Made by a program: the position numbers and the translations under genes
Source: Rhizobium sp. BK251
Lineage (GTDB): Bacteria > Pseudomonadota > Alphaproteobacteria > Rhizobiales > Rhizobiaceae
Assembly (NCBI RefSeq): GCF_004345245.1
Contig: NZ_SLUQ01000016.1
Coordinates: 56,028 to 120,027, forward strand
Direction of reading: 5' to 3'
Length of the DNA stretch: 64,000 nucleotides
The notes under the pieces: generated by a model
The model's database searches: none
What the model was told of the DNA's origin: nothing
What the model saw: the letters and a program-made list of their open reading frames with translations, nothing else
Shown here: one piece after another, positions 32,320 to 42,614 of the stretch
Numbering within the stretch: position 1 is the first letter of the stretch
How the letters are laid out: each line of letters opens with the position of its first letter

Positions 32320-33432
32320 GTGCCCAAGCCGACAATCATCAAATCAATTGAAGCCTTCCAAGTCAGCTGGGAAGCCAATGATGCGCCGGGACGACGCACG
32401 GCGTTCATTCGAGTTGTGACCGAGGACGGTATTGTCGGCCATGGCGAGGCTTCTCCGATGATGGGAGGGGAGCACTCCCTGGGTGTCATCAGAGACTTTG
32501 CCCCATCGCTGATCGGCGCTGATGTGCTCGACCATGCGATCGTCTACGACCGGCTTCTGCACAAATATGTCAAGCTCGGTCCGGAAGGTGCTGTAACCGG
32601 CGCGCTCGCCGCGCTCGACATTGCCCTCTGGGACATCAAGGGCAAGTATTTCAACCTGCCGATCTACAAGCTTCTTGGTGGTGCGTGGCGTTCCGAAGTT
32701 CCTTTCTATGCTTCGATCGGTAACAATTTCGGCCGTACCGTCGAGGAGACCGTGGGAGTTGTCGAGGCGCGGCTGAAAGCCGAGACGCCGGCAGCCATCA
32801 AGATCCGATGGGATGGAGACCGCACCCGTCAGGATCATGACATTCCCGGCGACATTGCCAAAGCTCGCGCGGTGCGCAAACTTGTCGGCGATGATTTCCC
32901 GCTCGCTTTCGACGCCAACAACCAATATTCGGTCGGCGGCGCGATCCGAGTCGGACGGGCGCTGGAAGAGCTGGGCTACATCTGGTTCGAGGAACCGGTG
33001 CAGCACTATGATGTCCGGGCCATGGGCGAAGTGGCACAACGGCTGGATATCACCGTTTCGGCCGCGGAACAGTCCTATACCGTCCAAGCTATTGTCGACA
33101 TGATCAATGCCGGTGTGCGCATGGTGCAGCCCGACATCATCAAGATGGGCGGCATTACCGGCCTCATGCAATGCGCTGCGATCTGCCACGCGCATGGTGT
33201 CGAGCTGGTGCCGCACCAGACACAGCCGACCATCGGCCATGCCGCCAACCTGCATGTTCTCGCCACTATCATGCATATGACGAAGCCGGCTGAATTTGCC
33301 GACCCATCGACGCGCATGCATGTCGCCTTCGCAAATCCGCCGAGGCCGTCGAACGGCAAGTTCGTGGTGCCGTCCGGCCCCGGTCTCGGCCTTTCCGTAA
33401 TCGATGCCGAACTTGACAGGCGGCGCGTCTGA
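32320..33432 (+). CDS. Enolase-superfamily (mandelate racemase/sugar-acid dehydratase-like) enzyme
   Basis: 370 residues from the GTG at 32320, 5 bases after AAGGAG; a GTG at 32314 overlaps that site. Metal ligands: Asp in FDANNQYSV (about 203), Glu in WFEEPVQHYD (about 229) and Glu in SAAEQSY (about 253). Acid/base residues: K-I-R in IKIRWDGD (about 163-165) and the Asp-His pair in QPDIIKMGGIT and PHQTQPTIGHAAN. These enzymes abstract the proton next to a carboxylate; most relatives dehydrate aldonic or uronic acids. KIR in place of KxK may mark substrate type. Confidence 0.9.
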   Translation: MPKPTIIKSIEAFQVSWEANDAPGRRTAFIRVVTEDGIVGHGEASPMMGGEHSLGVIRDFAPSLIGADVLDHAIVYDRLLHKYVKLGPEGAVTGALAALDIALWDIKGKYFNLPIYKLLGGAWRSEVPFYASIGNNFGRTVEETVGVVEARLKAETPAAIKIRWDGDRTRQDHDIPGDIAKARAVRKLVGDDFPLAFDANNQYSVGGAIRVGRALEELGYIWFEEPVQHYDVRAMGEVAQRLDITVSAAEQSYTVQAIVDMINAGVRMVQPDIIKMGGITGLMQCAAICHAHGVELVPHQTQPTIGHAANLHVLATIMHMTKPAEFADPSTRMHVAFANPPRPSNGKFVVPSGPGLGLSVIDAELDRRRV

Positions 33433-33457
33433 CGACTGACCCCGGGAGGAAAAGAAC

Positions 33458-35056
33458 ATGAACCTGAAGAGACGCCAGTTTCTTGAAATTGCGGTGGCTT
33501 CCACCGCGCTGACGATGATCGCCATTAAAGGCGCGCGCGCTGCAAGCGACCCTAATGTCATCCGCATCGGCATCGCTGCCGGCGGCCCGCGCTCCAGCGA
33601 CCCGAACCTGACGACGCAGGGCGGCGACAACTGGGCAACGGAACAGATGTACGAGCAGCTCGTTCGCCCAGCCGACGGCACTTTCGCGACGGCTCCCGAC
33701 CAGTACCTGCCGACGCTTGCGACCGAGTGGACGATGTCGGCGGATGCCAAGACCTGGACCTTCAAGCTGCGCGAGGGCGTGCAGTTTCACAAGGGTTACG
33801 GCGAGATGACGGCGGATGACGTCGTCTTCTCATACAAGCGAGCGATTGCCGGCGGCACCAATGTGGCCATCCTCAGCAATATCGCCGACGTAGTCGCCAA
33901 CGGCCCTCACAGTGTGACGGTCACGCTGAAGACACCTGATGTGAACCTGCTTGGTACGACGATCTTTTCCAACAACACCTCGATCGTCTCCAAGAAGGCC
34001 GTCGACGCAATCGGCGCTGAGAAGTTCCAGACCGATGCCGTCGGTACCGGACCTTATGAACTGACGCGTTTCGATCCCCAGTGGGGGACCGCGATGAAGC
34101 GCCATGAGGCCTATTGGGGAGAAAAGGCAAAGACGCCAAATGTCGAATGCGTCTATGTGGCGGACACGACGGCGCGCACGCTTGCGCTTCTGTCCGGCGA
34201 CGTCGATATGATCGAGGCCGTGCGCGCACCGGGATGGGTGGACTCCATGCTGCAGCGGGATCCGACTCTACTTTTCGACATGACGTCGCCGGGTTCCTTC
34301 AACACGCTGCATGTCAACCTGAACCGCAAGCCTTTCGACAACCTCAAGGTCCGCCAAGCGCTGATGTATGCAATCGACCGGCATACGATTGCCGATGCGC
34401 TGAAGCCGATGGGCGGTTTCACCGCTGGTCTGCAGCCAGAATTCTTCCCGGCCGGATTCAAGACCGAGGAGCTGCCGCCCGAATTGCAATACAAGCCGGA
34501 CCCGGAGAAGGCCAAGGCGCTCCTGGTGGAGGCCGGCTTCCCGGACGGTTTCGATTTCGACAGTAACTGTAGTCAGCGCGAAGACTATTCCTCGATCATG
34601 CTGATCGTGCAGGAGCAGCTGCGTGCTGTCGGCATGCGCATGAATCTGAAGATCGGCGACCACACCGCCTACCATGCAGACAACAAGATGGACAAGAACA
34701 CGCTCGCCCTGCACTCGTCGAGCTATCCACCGATCCCGACGCAGCTCTATGTCCAGCAGCTTTCGGTGAAGTCTGAAGTGAAATCTGATAGTTCCGGTGG
34801 CCTCAACTACAGCCATTACGGCGTTGCAATCCCGGGCATCGACGACATCCTGGACAAGGCGCTGCAGGCGACGGACTTCAACACCTATGTGGACAATTGC
34901 AAGAAGATCGAACTGCAGGTCCTGCGCGATCTGCCGCTGATCGGCCTGGCTAGCCTGTCCTTCACAGTCGCACGCAACGCTCGTCTCGACCTCGGCTACA
35001 AGGTGCAAAGCGGCTATGCGCGCTGGCGCTTCCACCGTGCGGTGAAAACGGCGTGA
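33458..35056 (+). CDS. ABC transporter solute-binding protein, peptide/oligosaccharide (SBP5) type
   Basis: 532 residues after GGGAGGAAAAGAAC. The N-terminus MNLKRRQFLEIAVASTALTM is a twin-arginine-type signal ending near ARAA. The mature part has the SBP family 5 layout (WTFKLREGVQFHKGYGEMTADDVVFSYKRA, seen as WTFKLREGVQFHKG and MTADDVVFSYKR). Members of this family bind oligopeptides, nickel complexes or oligosaccharides; here the glycosidase-like neighbours favour a sugar ligand. It follows the racemase-type gene by 25 bases. A homologue follows at 35303. Confidence 0.93.
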   Translation: MNLKRRQFLEIAVASTALTMIAIKGARAASDPNVIRIGIAAGGPRSSDPNLTTQGGDNWATEQMYEQLVRPADGTFATAPDQYLPTLATEWTMSADAKTWTFKLREGVQFHKGYGEMTADDVVFSYKRAIAGGTNVAILSNIADVVANGPHSVTVTLKTPDVNLLGTTIFSNNTSIVSKKAVDAIGAEKFQTDAVGTGPYELTRFDPQWGTAMKRHEAYWGEKAKTPNVECVYVADTTARTLALLSGDVDMIEAVRAPGWVDSMLQRDPTLLFDMTSPGSFNTLHVNLNRKPFDNLKVRQALMYAIDRHTIADALKPMGGFTAGLQPEFFPAGFKTEELPPELQYKPDPEKAKALLVEAGFPDGFDFDSNCSQREDYSSIMLIVQEQLRAVGMRMNLKIGDHTAYHADNKMDKNTLALHSSSYPPIPTQLYVQQLSVKSEVKSDSSGGLNYSHYGVAIPGIDDILDKALQATDFNTYVDNCKKIELQVLRDLPLIGLASLSFTVARNARLDLGYKVQSGYARWRFHRAVKTA

Positions 35057-35192
35057 TCACGATGAAATCGTTGTGGCAGTACCGCAAGGGGCCGGTGGTT
35101 TGCTTTATCCGCCTTGCAGACTGGCGCAATGCCACGACGATTTTTGAAAAAGTGAAGTTCCAGTTTCACAAGAATAACCCCATGGTCAAAAC

Positions 35193-35221
35193 TTGACCGT
35201 GATGGATGGTAGCGCTACCAT
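35193..35221 (+). promoter_or_regulatory. Promoter with LacI-type operator before second binding protein
   Basis: TTGACC (35193-35198) and TACCAT (35216-35221) are separated by 17 bases. The perfect palindrome ATGGTAGCGCTACCAT (35206-35221) covers the -10 box and has the central GCGC of LacI-family operators. A second inverted repeat, GGTCAA-N3-TTGACC (35184-35198), covers the -35 box. A repressor bound here would block this internal promoter. Confidence 0.7.
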
Positions 35222-35302
35222 ATTCGGATATTCTTCAGCCATTCCGGATCTCGGAAGCCACGCCGAAGAATGAAAGGCAGCTCGATAAGGGAGGATCGAA
35301 GC

Positions 35303-36919
35303 ATGGCGATTAGCAGACGTAGATTCATTGGAAATTCCGCTGCCGCGGTCGTCGGCGCAGGTCTCTTGACGACGCTGGGTCCCAAGGCCTTCGCGCAGAG
35401 CCAAGACACACTGAAGCTCGCCTTTGCCGCCCGTGGCGTCAGGACTATAGACCCGGCTAAATCCATCCAGGGCGCCGACGAATGGGCGATCATTCATATT
35501 CACGATCTGCTGGTGGAGCTCCCGCTCGGCCATTTTCCTGAAAACATCAGCGAGGTTCAGCCTAGTCTTGCCGAAAGCTGGACCATGTCTCCGGACGCCA
35601 AGGTCTGGACGTTCCAGCTCCGCAAGGGTGTTCAATTCCACAAGGGCTATGGCGAGATGACCGCCGAGGACGTGAAGTTCACGTTCGACCGGCTGCGCGA
35701 TACCCAGGAGATCAGCGCCAACCGCGTGCTTTTCGACAACATCGCCGACGTGAAGACGGAGGGACCGTACAAGGTCACCTTCGCGTTGTCGCAGCCGGAT
35801 CCGCTCTTCCCGATCGGGCCGCTCAGCCACTATTCGGCCAGCGTCATTTCGGCCAAGGCTTACAAGGAGAAGGGCAAGGAAGCGATCGAGAAGGACCCGA
35901 TTGGCACCGGGCCCTACCAGCTCGAAAGCGTCGAGAGCGACCCGTCGCAGGGTATCAAGCTCAAGGCCAATCGGGACTACTTTGGCGGTGCCCCGAACAT
36001 CCCGAACATGCAGGTCATGTATATTGCCGATACAACGGCGCGCACACTCGCACTGCTTTCGGGCGACGTCCACATGATCGAAGGCGTACGCTCGCCGGGT
36101 TGGGTTCCGTCCATGCAGGAGCGCAATTCTGCGCTTCTCTTTGACGTCGCATCGCCCGGAAGCTTCTTCACCATCTCGATGAACCTAAACGTGAAGCCCT
36201 TCGACGATATCCGCGTCCGCCGCGCCGTCGCCTATCTCATCAACCGCGACGAAATCGCCGCAGCCATGTCGCCGGTTAGCGCGCGCACCTATGGCATCAA
36301 TCCGCCCTCCTATCTCGGCGGCTTTACCAAGGACACCATCCCCGAAGAGGTGCGCTACGACTACAATCCGGAAAAGGCCAAGCAGCTTCTCAGTGAAGCG
36401 GGCTTCCCGAACGGCTTCAGCTTCACAACGGACACCTCGCAGCGCGAGGACTATTCCTCGGTAATGCTGATCATCCAGCAGCAGCTTCGTGCCGGCGGTA
36501 TCGACCTGAAGCTGAACATCAAGGACCATACGGCCTTCCATGCCGATCAGGGCAAGGGCACCAATACCATGTACCAGCGTTCGGCGGCTTATCCGCCGGT
36601 TCCGACGCAGGCGATCATAGAGCAGCTGACGGCTAACGCCGAGGTCAAGTCAGATGGATCGGGTGGTCCTAACTTCAGTCACTACGGTGTCGCCATCCCC
36701 GGCATTGACGATCTTCTCGCCAAGGCGATGGACGAGGCCGATCTCGAAAAGCGCATCAAGCTGGTGCAGGAGATCGAGGTGAAGTTCCTCAGCGACATGC
36801 CACTGCTGCCGATATCGGACAACGGCTATCTGGTTGTTCGTTCGCCTTCGGTCGATCTCGGTTACCAGCTGAAGTCGGGTTATGCCCATTGGCGCCTTAC
36901 CAAGGCGAAGTTCGTCTAA
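35303..36919 (+). CDS. ABC transporter solute-binding protein (SBP5), second copy
   Basis: 538 residues from the ATG at 35303 after AGGGAGGATCGAAGC. The signal MAISRRRFIGNSAAAVVGAG is a twin-arginine signal ending near AFAQ. The mature part is clearly homologous to the protein at 33458: both have KGVQFHKGYGEMT or EGVQFHKGYGEMT, IADTTARTLALLSGDV or VADTTARTLALLSGDV, and NFSHYGVAIPGIDD or NYSHYGVAIPGIDD. It has its own operator-bearing promoter, and a hairpin follows the gene. Two binding proteins sharing one permease pair would widen the ligand range. Confidence 0.93.
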   Translation: MAISRRRFIGNSAAAVVGAGLLTTLGPKAFAQSQDTLKLAFAARGVRTIDPAKSIQGADEWAIIHIHDLLVELPLGHFPENISEVQPSLAESWTMSPDAKVWTFQLRKGVQFHKGYGEMTAEDVKFTFDRLRDTQEISANRVLFDNIADVKTEGPYKVTFALSQPDPLFPIGPLSHYSASVISAKAYKEKGKEAIEKDPIGTGPYQLESVESDPSQGIKLKANRDYFGGAPNIPNMQVMYIADTTARTLALLSGDVHMIEGVRSPGWVPSMQERNSALLFDVASPGSFFTISMNLNVKPFDDIRVRRAVAYLINRDEIAAAMSPVSARTYGINPPSYLGGFTKDTIPEEVRYDYNPEKAKQLLSEAGFPNGFSFTTDTSQREDYSSVMLIIQQQLRAGGIDLKLNIKDHTAFHADQGKGTNTMYQRSAAYPPVPTQAIIEQLTANAEVKSDGSGGPNFSHYGVAIPGIDDLLAKAMDEADLEKRIKLVQEIEVKFLSDMPLLPISDNGYLVVRSPSVDLGYQLKSGYAHWRLTKAKFV

Positions 36920-36968
36920 GACGCCTGCGGATCGCTGTCCGCGCATTCATCTGCCGCTCTGAAACATC

Positions 36969-36990
36969 CCCCTGGCTGTTCTGCCAGGGG
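36969..36990 (+). terminator. Hairpin after second binding-protein gene
   Basis: CCCCTGGC and GCCAGGGG are perfect complements around TGTTCT, 50 bases past the stop. No T run follows. Such hairpins commonly protect the binding-protein mRNA and reduce read-through into downstream genes. Confidence 0.5.
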
Positions 36991-37111
36991 AGGGCGGTCG
37001 TGCAACTCCCGCTTGGCGCGGGGGTGTGGCTCCGCCTGAGGGCGAAGCTGGCTCGAATTGAACGGGGGCATTGGCCTCCTATCAGGTCCAATCGCAAAGG
37101 ATTTGCAGGCA

Positions 37112-39679
37112 ATGACATATGCATCGGTCACCATCGCCCTCCCGGCAGAAGCATCAGATTCTGTCGGCTGGGCCGCCTCGGAATTGGGGACGGTGCTGAA
37201 ACGCCGCGGCATTCCCTCCGCCGAAGGCAGCGCGGCCGGCGGTGGTACTGTGGTCGAAGTCGTTACGGGAAACGGCAAACCGTCGCTGAATTCTCCGGTC
37301 GAACTGCCAGGGAAGGAGGAGTCTTTCGCGCTGTATCGCGAGGGCGCACATATTGTCGCCTGGGGTCGCGACGACCGGGGCCTCGTCTTCGCTCTTATGG
37401 AGCTTGCCGACCGCGCCCGCTATTCTACAGGCGAGGATATTTTCGAGGGGACCTTCCCGCTGGTCGAAAAGCCCTCGGCACGCATCCGCAGCATGGCACG
37501 CCTCTTTTGCAGCGAAGAGGAGGACAAGGTCTGGTTCTACGACAAGCAGCAATGGCGCGACTATCTCACCATGCTTGCTTCGAACCGTTTCAACCGCTTC
37601 TCGCTGACGCTCGGGATGGGTTACAACTACCCCTACCACAATCCTTGGATCACCGACGTCTACTTCTACTTCCCCTATCCATTCCTCATGAAGGTGCCCG
37701 GCTTCGACGTCGAGATTGTCGAGCTTTCCGAAGAAGAGCGCGACACCAACCTGGAGATGCTGAAGTTCATCGCCCGCGAGGCGGCCAAGCGCGGACTGGA
37801 ATTCCAGCTCGCGCTCTGGACGCAGCGCTATGATTTTGACGATGTGCCCCGGGCAAACTACACCGTCGCTGGCGTCACGGATGCCAATCTGGCGCCCTAT
37901 TGCCGTGCCGCGCTGACGCAGCTGCTGACGGAAGTCCCAGAGATCACCGGTCTGACTTTCCGCGTCCACGTGGAGGGCGGCATTGCCGAAGGCGAATATG
38001 GTTTCTGGGAAGAGGCCTTCGCGGGGGTTGCCGCCGCCGGGCGGCCGATCGAGATCGATATGCACGGCAAGGGTCTCGATCACAAGATGCTGCAGATTGC
38101 CCGCGAAACCGGGATGCCTTTTGCCGCTTCGCCCAAATACCTCGCCGAGCACATGGGTCTTCCCTACCACCAGTCGGCTATCCGCGATCGCGAATATCCG
38201 CCGGAAGTGGCTCGCAGTGAACGCGAGAAGCTGAGCGAAGGCTCCCGCAAGTTCCTGCGCTACAGCTACGGAGACCTTCTGACGAAAGACAAGGACTACA
38301 AGGTCATTTATCGCATATGGGCGGGAACGCAGCGCGTCCTGCTCTGGGGCGATCCCGATCTTGCCGCGGGCTATGGTCGCAGCTCGATGTTCGCCGGTTC
38401 TGACGGCGTAGAGTGGTGCGAGCCGCAGAGTTTCAAGGGCCGCATGGGGACCGGCATTCCCGGCGGACGCTTCAACTATCAGAAACAGGGTATGGCGACG
38501 CGTTACGACTGGCAGAAATACGACTACCAGTACCGCGTCTGGGGCCGCCTGCTTTACCATCCGGAAGCCCCGCGCGACAGCTGGATGCGCTACCTTGCAC
38601 GTGAATGCGGCGATGCGGCCGAATATTGCGAAAAGGGTCTGTCCTTCGCCGGCAAGGTGTTGCCGCTCGTCAGCCTCACCCACGGCCCCTCGGTCTCCAA
38701 CAACCACTACTGGCCGGAAGTCTATACCAATTTGCCGCTGATCGAGGGAACGGGGCAGCGCGCCTATGGTTTCGACATGGACGCGCCTGTTCGTTTCGGT
38801 AACGCGCCGACCTTCGATTCCGCGCTCTTCGTGACGGCGCGCGAATATGCGGAACTACTGTTGGCCGGCAAGACTTCCCATCGCTATACGCCGCTCGATA
38901 TTGCCGACTGGCTGGAAGAGCTTGCCGAAGGCTGCAATCAGGCGGTGCTGGATGCCAAGAAGACCGCCAGCCTTGTATCCCCGGCGGTGCAGCGCATCAT
39001 GGTCGATGTCGAGATTTGCGGCGGCCTCGCCCGCTTCTTTGCCGAGAAATTCCGCGCCGCCTGCTGGGCCGAGCTCTTCATCGCCACCAAGGTCTCCTCG
39101 CTCGTCGAACCGCTTCTCGATCATGCACGCCGCGCCGTGATGGCCTGGGAACGGGTCGCCGACATCTCGCGCGATCTCTACCACGACGATCTCACCTATG
39201 GCCCTCAGTCCTGGTTGCGCGGCTCGTGGCACACGCGCCTGCCGCAAATCCAGGCCGAGCTTCTCGATCTGGAATCGCTGCGCGGCGGCGGCAAGTACGA
39301 ATCGGTCAAGGCGGACGGGACCGCGCAAGGGGCGATCGATGCGCTCAAGGCGCGCCGGGCTGTCGTCGCCGGTAGCCTAGACATCGAGGCAGCAGCATCC
39401 TTCACTGCCGGCGCCGATTTCGACGTTAGGATCAGCGGGCAAATAGAGGACGAACCGGTTCTGCATTATCGTCACGTCAATCAGGCCGAGCGCTGGAAGT
39501 CGGTAAAGATGGTGCGAAACGGTGACGGCTACGTGGCCTCCATCCCTGGCGACTACACCCGGTCCGAATTCCATCTGCAATATTTCGTCAGCTCGAAGAG
39601 GAACGGACAAGCCGTGCTGACACCTGGTCTCGATGGCAAGCTTGCCAACGAGCCTTACTACACAGCGCTGCAAAGCTGA
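37112..39679 (+). CDS. Large unrecognised, glycosidase-like protein
   Basis: 855 residues from the ATG at 37112 (MTYASVTIALPAEA), after AAAGGATTTGCAGGCA. The N-terminal 120 residues (SDSVGWAASELGTVLKRRG..., LVFALMELADRAR) resemble the small domain before the barrel of GH20, GH67 and GH115 enzymes. The middle is rich in aromatic residues and acids as in sugar-cleaving TIM barrels (SNRFNRFSLTLGMGYNYPYH, LTFRVHVEGGIAEGEYGF), and the C-terminal domain is probably beta-sandwich. No signal peptide, so it is cytoplasmic and acts on imported sugar. I cannot assign a family. It sits between the binding-protein and permease genes. Confidence 0.8.
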   Translation: MTYASVTIALPAEASDSVGWAASELGTVLKRRGIPSAEGSAAGGGTVVEVVTGNGKPSLNSPVELPGKEESFALYREGAHIVAWGRDDRGLVFALMELADRARYSTGEDIFEGTFPLVEKPSARIRSMARLFCSEEEDKVWFYDKQQWRDYLTMLASNRFNRFSLTLGMGYNYPYHNPWITDVYFYFPYPFLMKVPGFDVEIVELSEEERDTNLEMLKFIAREAAKRGLEFQLALWTQRYDFDDVPRANYTVAGVTDANLAPYCRAALTQLLTEVPEITGLTFRVHVEGGIAEGEYGFWEEAFAGVAAAGRPIEIDMHGKGLDHKMLQIARETGMPFAASPKYLAEHMGLPYHQSAIRDREYPPEVARSEREKLSEGSRKFLRYSYGDLLTKDKDYKVIYRIWAGTQRVLLWGDPDLAAGYGRSSMFAGSDGVEWCEPQSFKGRMGTGIPGGRFNYQKQGMATRYDWQKYDYQYRVWGRLLYHPEAPRDSWMRYLARECGDAAEYCEKGLSFAGKVLPLVSLTHGPSVSNNHYWPEVYTNLPLIEGTGQRAYGFDMDAPVRFGNAPTFDSALFVTAREYAELLLAGKTSHRYTPLDIADWLEELAEGCNQAVLDAKKTASLVSPAVQRIMVDVEICGGLARFFAEKFRAACWAELFIATKVSSLVEPLLDHARRAVMAWERVADISRDLYHDDLTYGPQSWLRGSWHTRLPQIQAELLDLESLRGGGKYESVKADGTAQGAIDALKARRAVVAGSLDIEAAASFTAGADFDVRISGQIEDEPVLHYRHVNQAERWKSVKMVRNGDGYVASIPGDYTRSEFHLQYFVSSKRNGQAVLTPGLDGKLANEPYYTALQS

Positions 39680-39790
39680 GGATTGCGGCCTGAAGGCCGC
39701 TCACGCAACTCCTGTCTGCCGCCCGAGGCGGCGACATGGAGAAAACGAAATGACGCCGCCGGTCGCGGCGTAAACGGAGGAGAGCTCTGA

Positions 39791-40726
39791 ATGGCCCGAT
39801 ACCTGTTGCTCAGGCTGGCCGACGCCATCCCGACGATATTGCTGGTGCTGACGCTGGTCTTCATTGCAATGCGCATCCTGCCGGGCGATCCAGCGATAGC
39901 GGCACTCGGAGACATGGCGACGGCCGATCAGCTTGCTCTTTTCCGCGAAAAGATGGGGCTCAACGTGCCCCTTTGGCAGCAATACATCAACTTCGTCATC
40001 GGTGTCTGCACGCTCGATTTCGGTAAGTCGCTGATGACGGGCCAGACTGTCCTCGGCCTGATCGCCTACAATCTGCCGTATACGATCGAGCTTACCATCG
40101 TCGCCATGGTGATGGGTCTCATCGTCGGTATTCCTTTCGGCGTCTACGCCGCGACGAACCGCAACAAGGCGCCTGACTCGGCCATGCGCGCCTTCTCGCT
40201 GGTTGGCTATGCGATTCCGGATTTCTATCTCGGAGCGCTGCTGCTGATCACTTTCTCGCTCAATCTCGGCTGGTTTCCGATCAATGGCGGCGGCACCGGC
40301 TTCGTCGACCGGATGCACCATGTCTTCCTGCCGGCTCTGACGCTTGCCTTTGTCAAAGCCGCCTTCATGGGCCGCCTGACCCGAACTTCCCTGCTGGAAG
40401 TGCTCAGTCGGGATTATGTGCGTACCGCCCGCGCCAAGGGCGCAGGCGAGACCCGGGTAATCTATCGTCACGGTTTGCGCAATGCGCTACTGCCGCTGAC
40501 GACGGGCATGGGGCTCAGCATGCTCGCCACGCTTTCTGGCTCGGTGGCCATCGAACTGGTCTTCAACCGCCCGGGCATCGGCAAGCTGTTGATCAGTGCA
40601 ATCGCCGAGCGCGACTATGCCGTCATCCAGGGCGGCGTGGTGGTCTTCTCCATGCTCGTGGTGTTGGTCAACCTGCTGATGGACCTCCTCTACATCGTTG
40701 TTGATCCGCGAATTCGGGTGAAGTGA
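39791..40726 (+). CDS. ABC transporter permease (DppB-like)
   Basis: 311 residues after CGGAGGAGAGCTCTGA. Six hydrophobic segments with the N-terminal ARYLLLRLADAIPTILLVLT helix and the permease loop (RTARAKGAGETRVIYRHGLRNA, shown as YVRTARAKGAGETRV and HGLRNALLPL, about 210-235). The loop contacts the ATPase. The stop overlaps the start of the second permease (TGATG). It transports the substrate delivered by the upstream binding proteins across the inner membrane. Confidence 0.95.
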   Translation: MARYLLLRLADAIPTILLVLTLVFIAMRILPGDPAIAALGDMATADQLALFREKMGLNVPLWQQYINFVIGVCTLDFGKSLMTGQTVLGLIAYNLPYTIELTIVAMVMGLIVGIPFGVYAATNRNKAPDSAMRAFSLVGYAIPDFYLGALLLITFSLNLGWFPINGGGTGFVDRMHHVFLPALTLAFVKAAFMGRLTRTSLLEVLSRDYVRTARAKGAGETRVIYRHGLRNALLPLTTGMGLSMLATLSGSVAIELVFNRPGIGKLLISAIAERDYAVIQGGVVVFSMLVVLVNLLMDLLYIVVDPRIRVK

Positions 40727-41606
40727 TGACTACGACATTTGAACCGACTCCCCCTGTCGTTGCCGATGACCACCGCTTGGCGGACGCCATCAAGTGGATT
40801 CTCTACGGTCGTATCTCCACAAGCTTTGCTCTCGTCATCGTCGTCTGCTTCATCTTCGTGGCGATCTTCGCGCCCTGGCTCGCGCCCTATGATCCGCTGG
40901 CCCAGAGCATCCTCGCGATCAACAAGACGCCGTCCATGCAGCATTGGCTCGGCACCGATCAATTCGGCCGCGACGTACTTTCCCGCATGATCTACGGTTC
41001 GCGAAATTCGATGATCTTCGGCATCACCTCGCCGATCCTGGCGGCGATCTTCGGCACAGTCCTTGGCGTCGTCGCAGGCTATTTCGGTGGCATTGCGGAC
41101 CGCGTCATCTCGCGTGTCATCGACCTTCTACTTGCCTTTCCGGAACTGCTGCTCGCGATCATCATCGCGGCCGTGCTCGGCGGCGGCTTCTGGAACATAA
41201 TCGCTGTTATCACCGTCGCCTTCATTCCGGGTTTTGCCCGCGTGGCGCGTGCATCGACGCTCGCCGTCAAGCAGGAGCCCTATGTCGAAGCAGCGATCGC
41301 TGTCGGCGTGCGCACGCCGGTCATCATCTTCCGTCACATCATTCCGAACATCGCCGCGCCGATCGTCGTGCTGACGACGCTCTGGGTCGCCTCGGCCATC
41401 CGCCTTGAAGCCTCGCTGAGCTTCCTCGGCATCGGTACGCAGCCCCCGAACCCCAGCTGGGGCAACATCATTCGCGATGGCCTCAACAATCTGTTCGGCT
41501 CGTCATGGCCGGTCATTGGCGCGGGTATCGCCATTACCTTCGTTGTGCTCGCCTTCAATCTCCTGGGCGATGCGGTGCGCGACGTTCTGGATCCGGAGAC
41601 CGCGCA

Positions 41607-41610
<4 letters not shown>
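40726..41610 (+). CDS. ABC transporter permease (DppC-like)
   Basis: 294 residues from the ATG at 40726, overlapping the previous stop. It has the DppC opening (hydrophilic stretch, first helix, then LAPYDPLAQSI and HWLGTDQFGRDVLSRMIYGSR) and the EAA-type loop VEAAIAVGVRTPVIIFRHIIPN (about 186-207, in pieces VEAAIAVGVRTP and FRHIIPN). Five further membrane segments. It pairs with the DppB-like protein. The stop overlaps the ATG of the first ATPase gene. Confidence 0.95.

Positions 41611-42613
<1,003 letters not shown>

Positions 42614-42614
<1 letters not shown>

Noticed and set aside
32344..33765. 473-codon minus-strand frame
   Set aside because: Antisense to the enolase-superfamily gene with complete metal and acid/base residues.
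37154..38707. 517-codon minus-strand frame
   Set aside because: Antisense to the large operon gene, which has a ribosome site and transport-operon context.
39690..39775. Hairpins between the glycosidase-like gene and dppB-like gene as a terminator
   Set aside because: Small GC-rich stems without T runs, inside an apparent operon; more likely mRNA structure.
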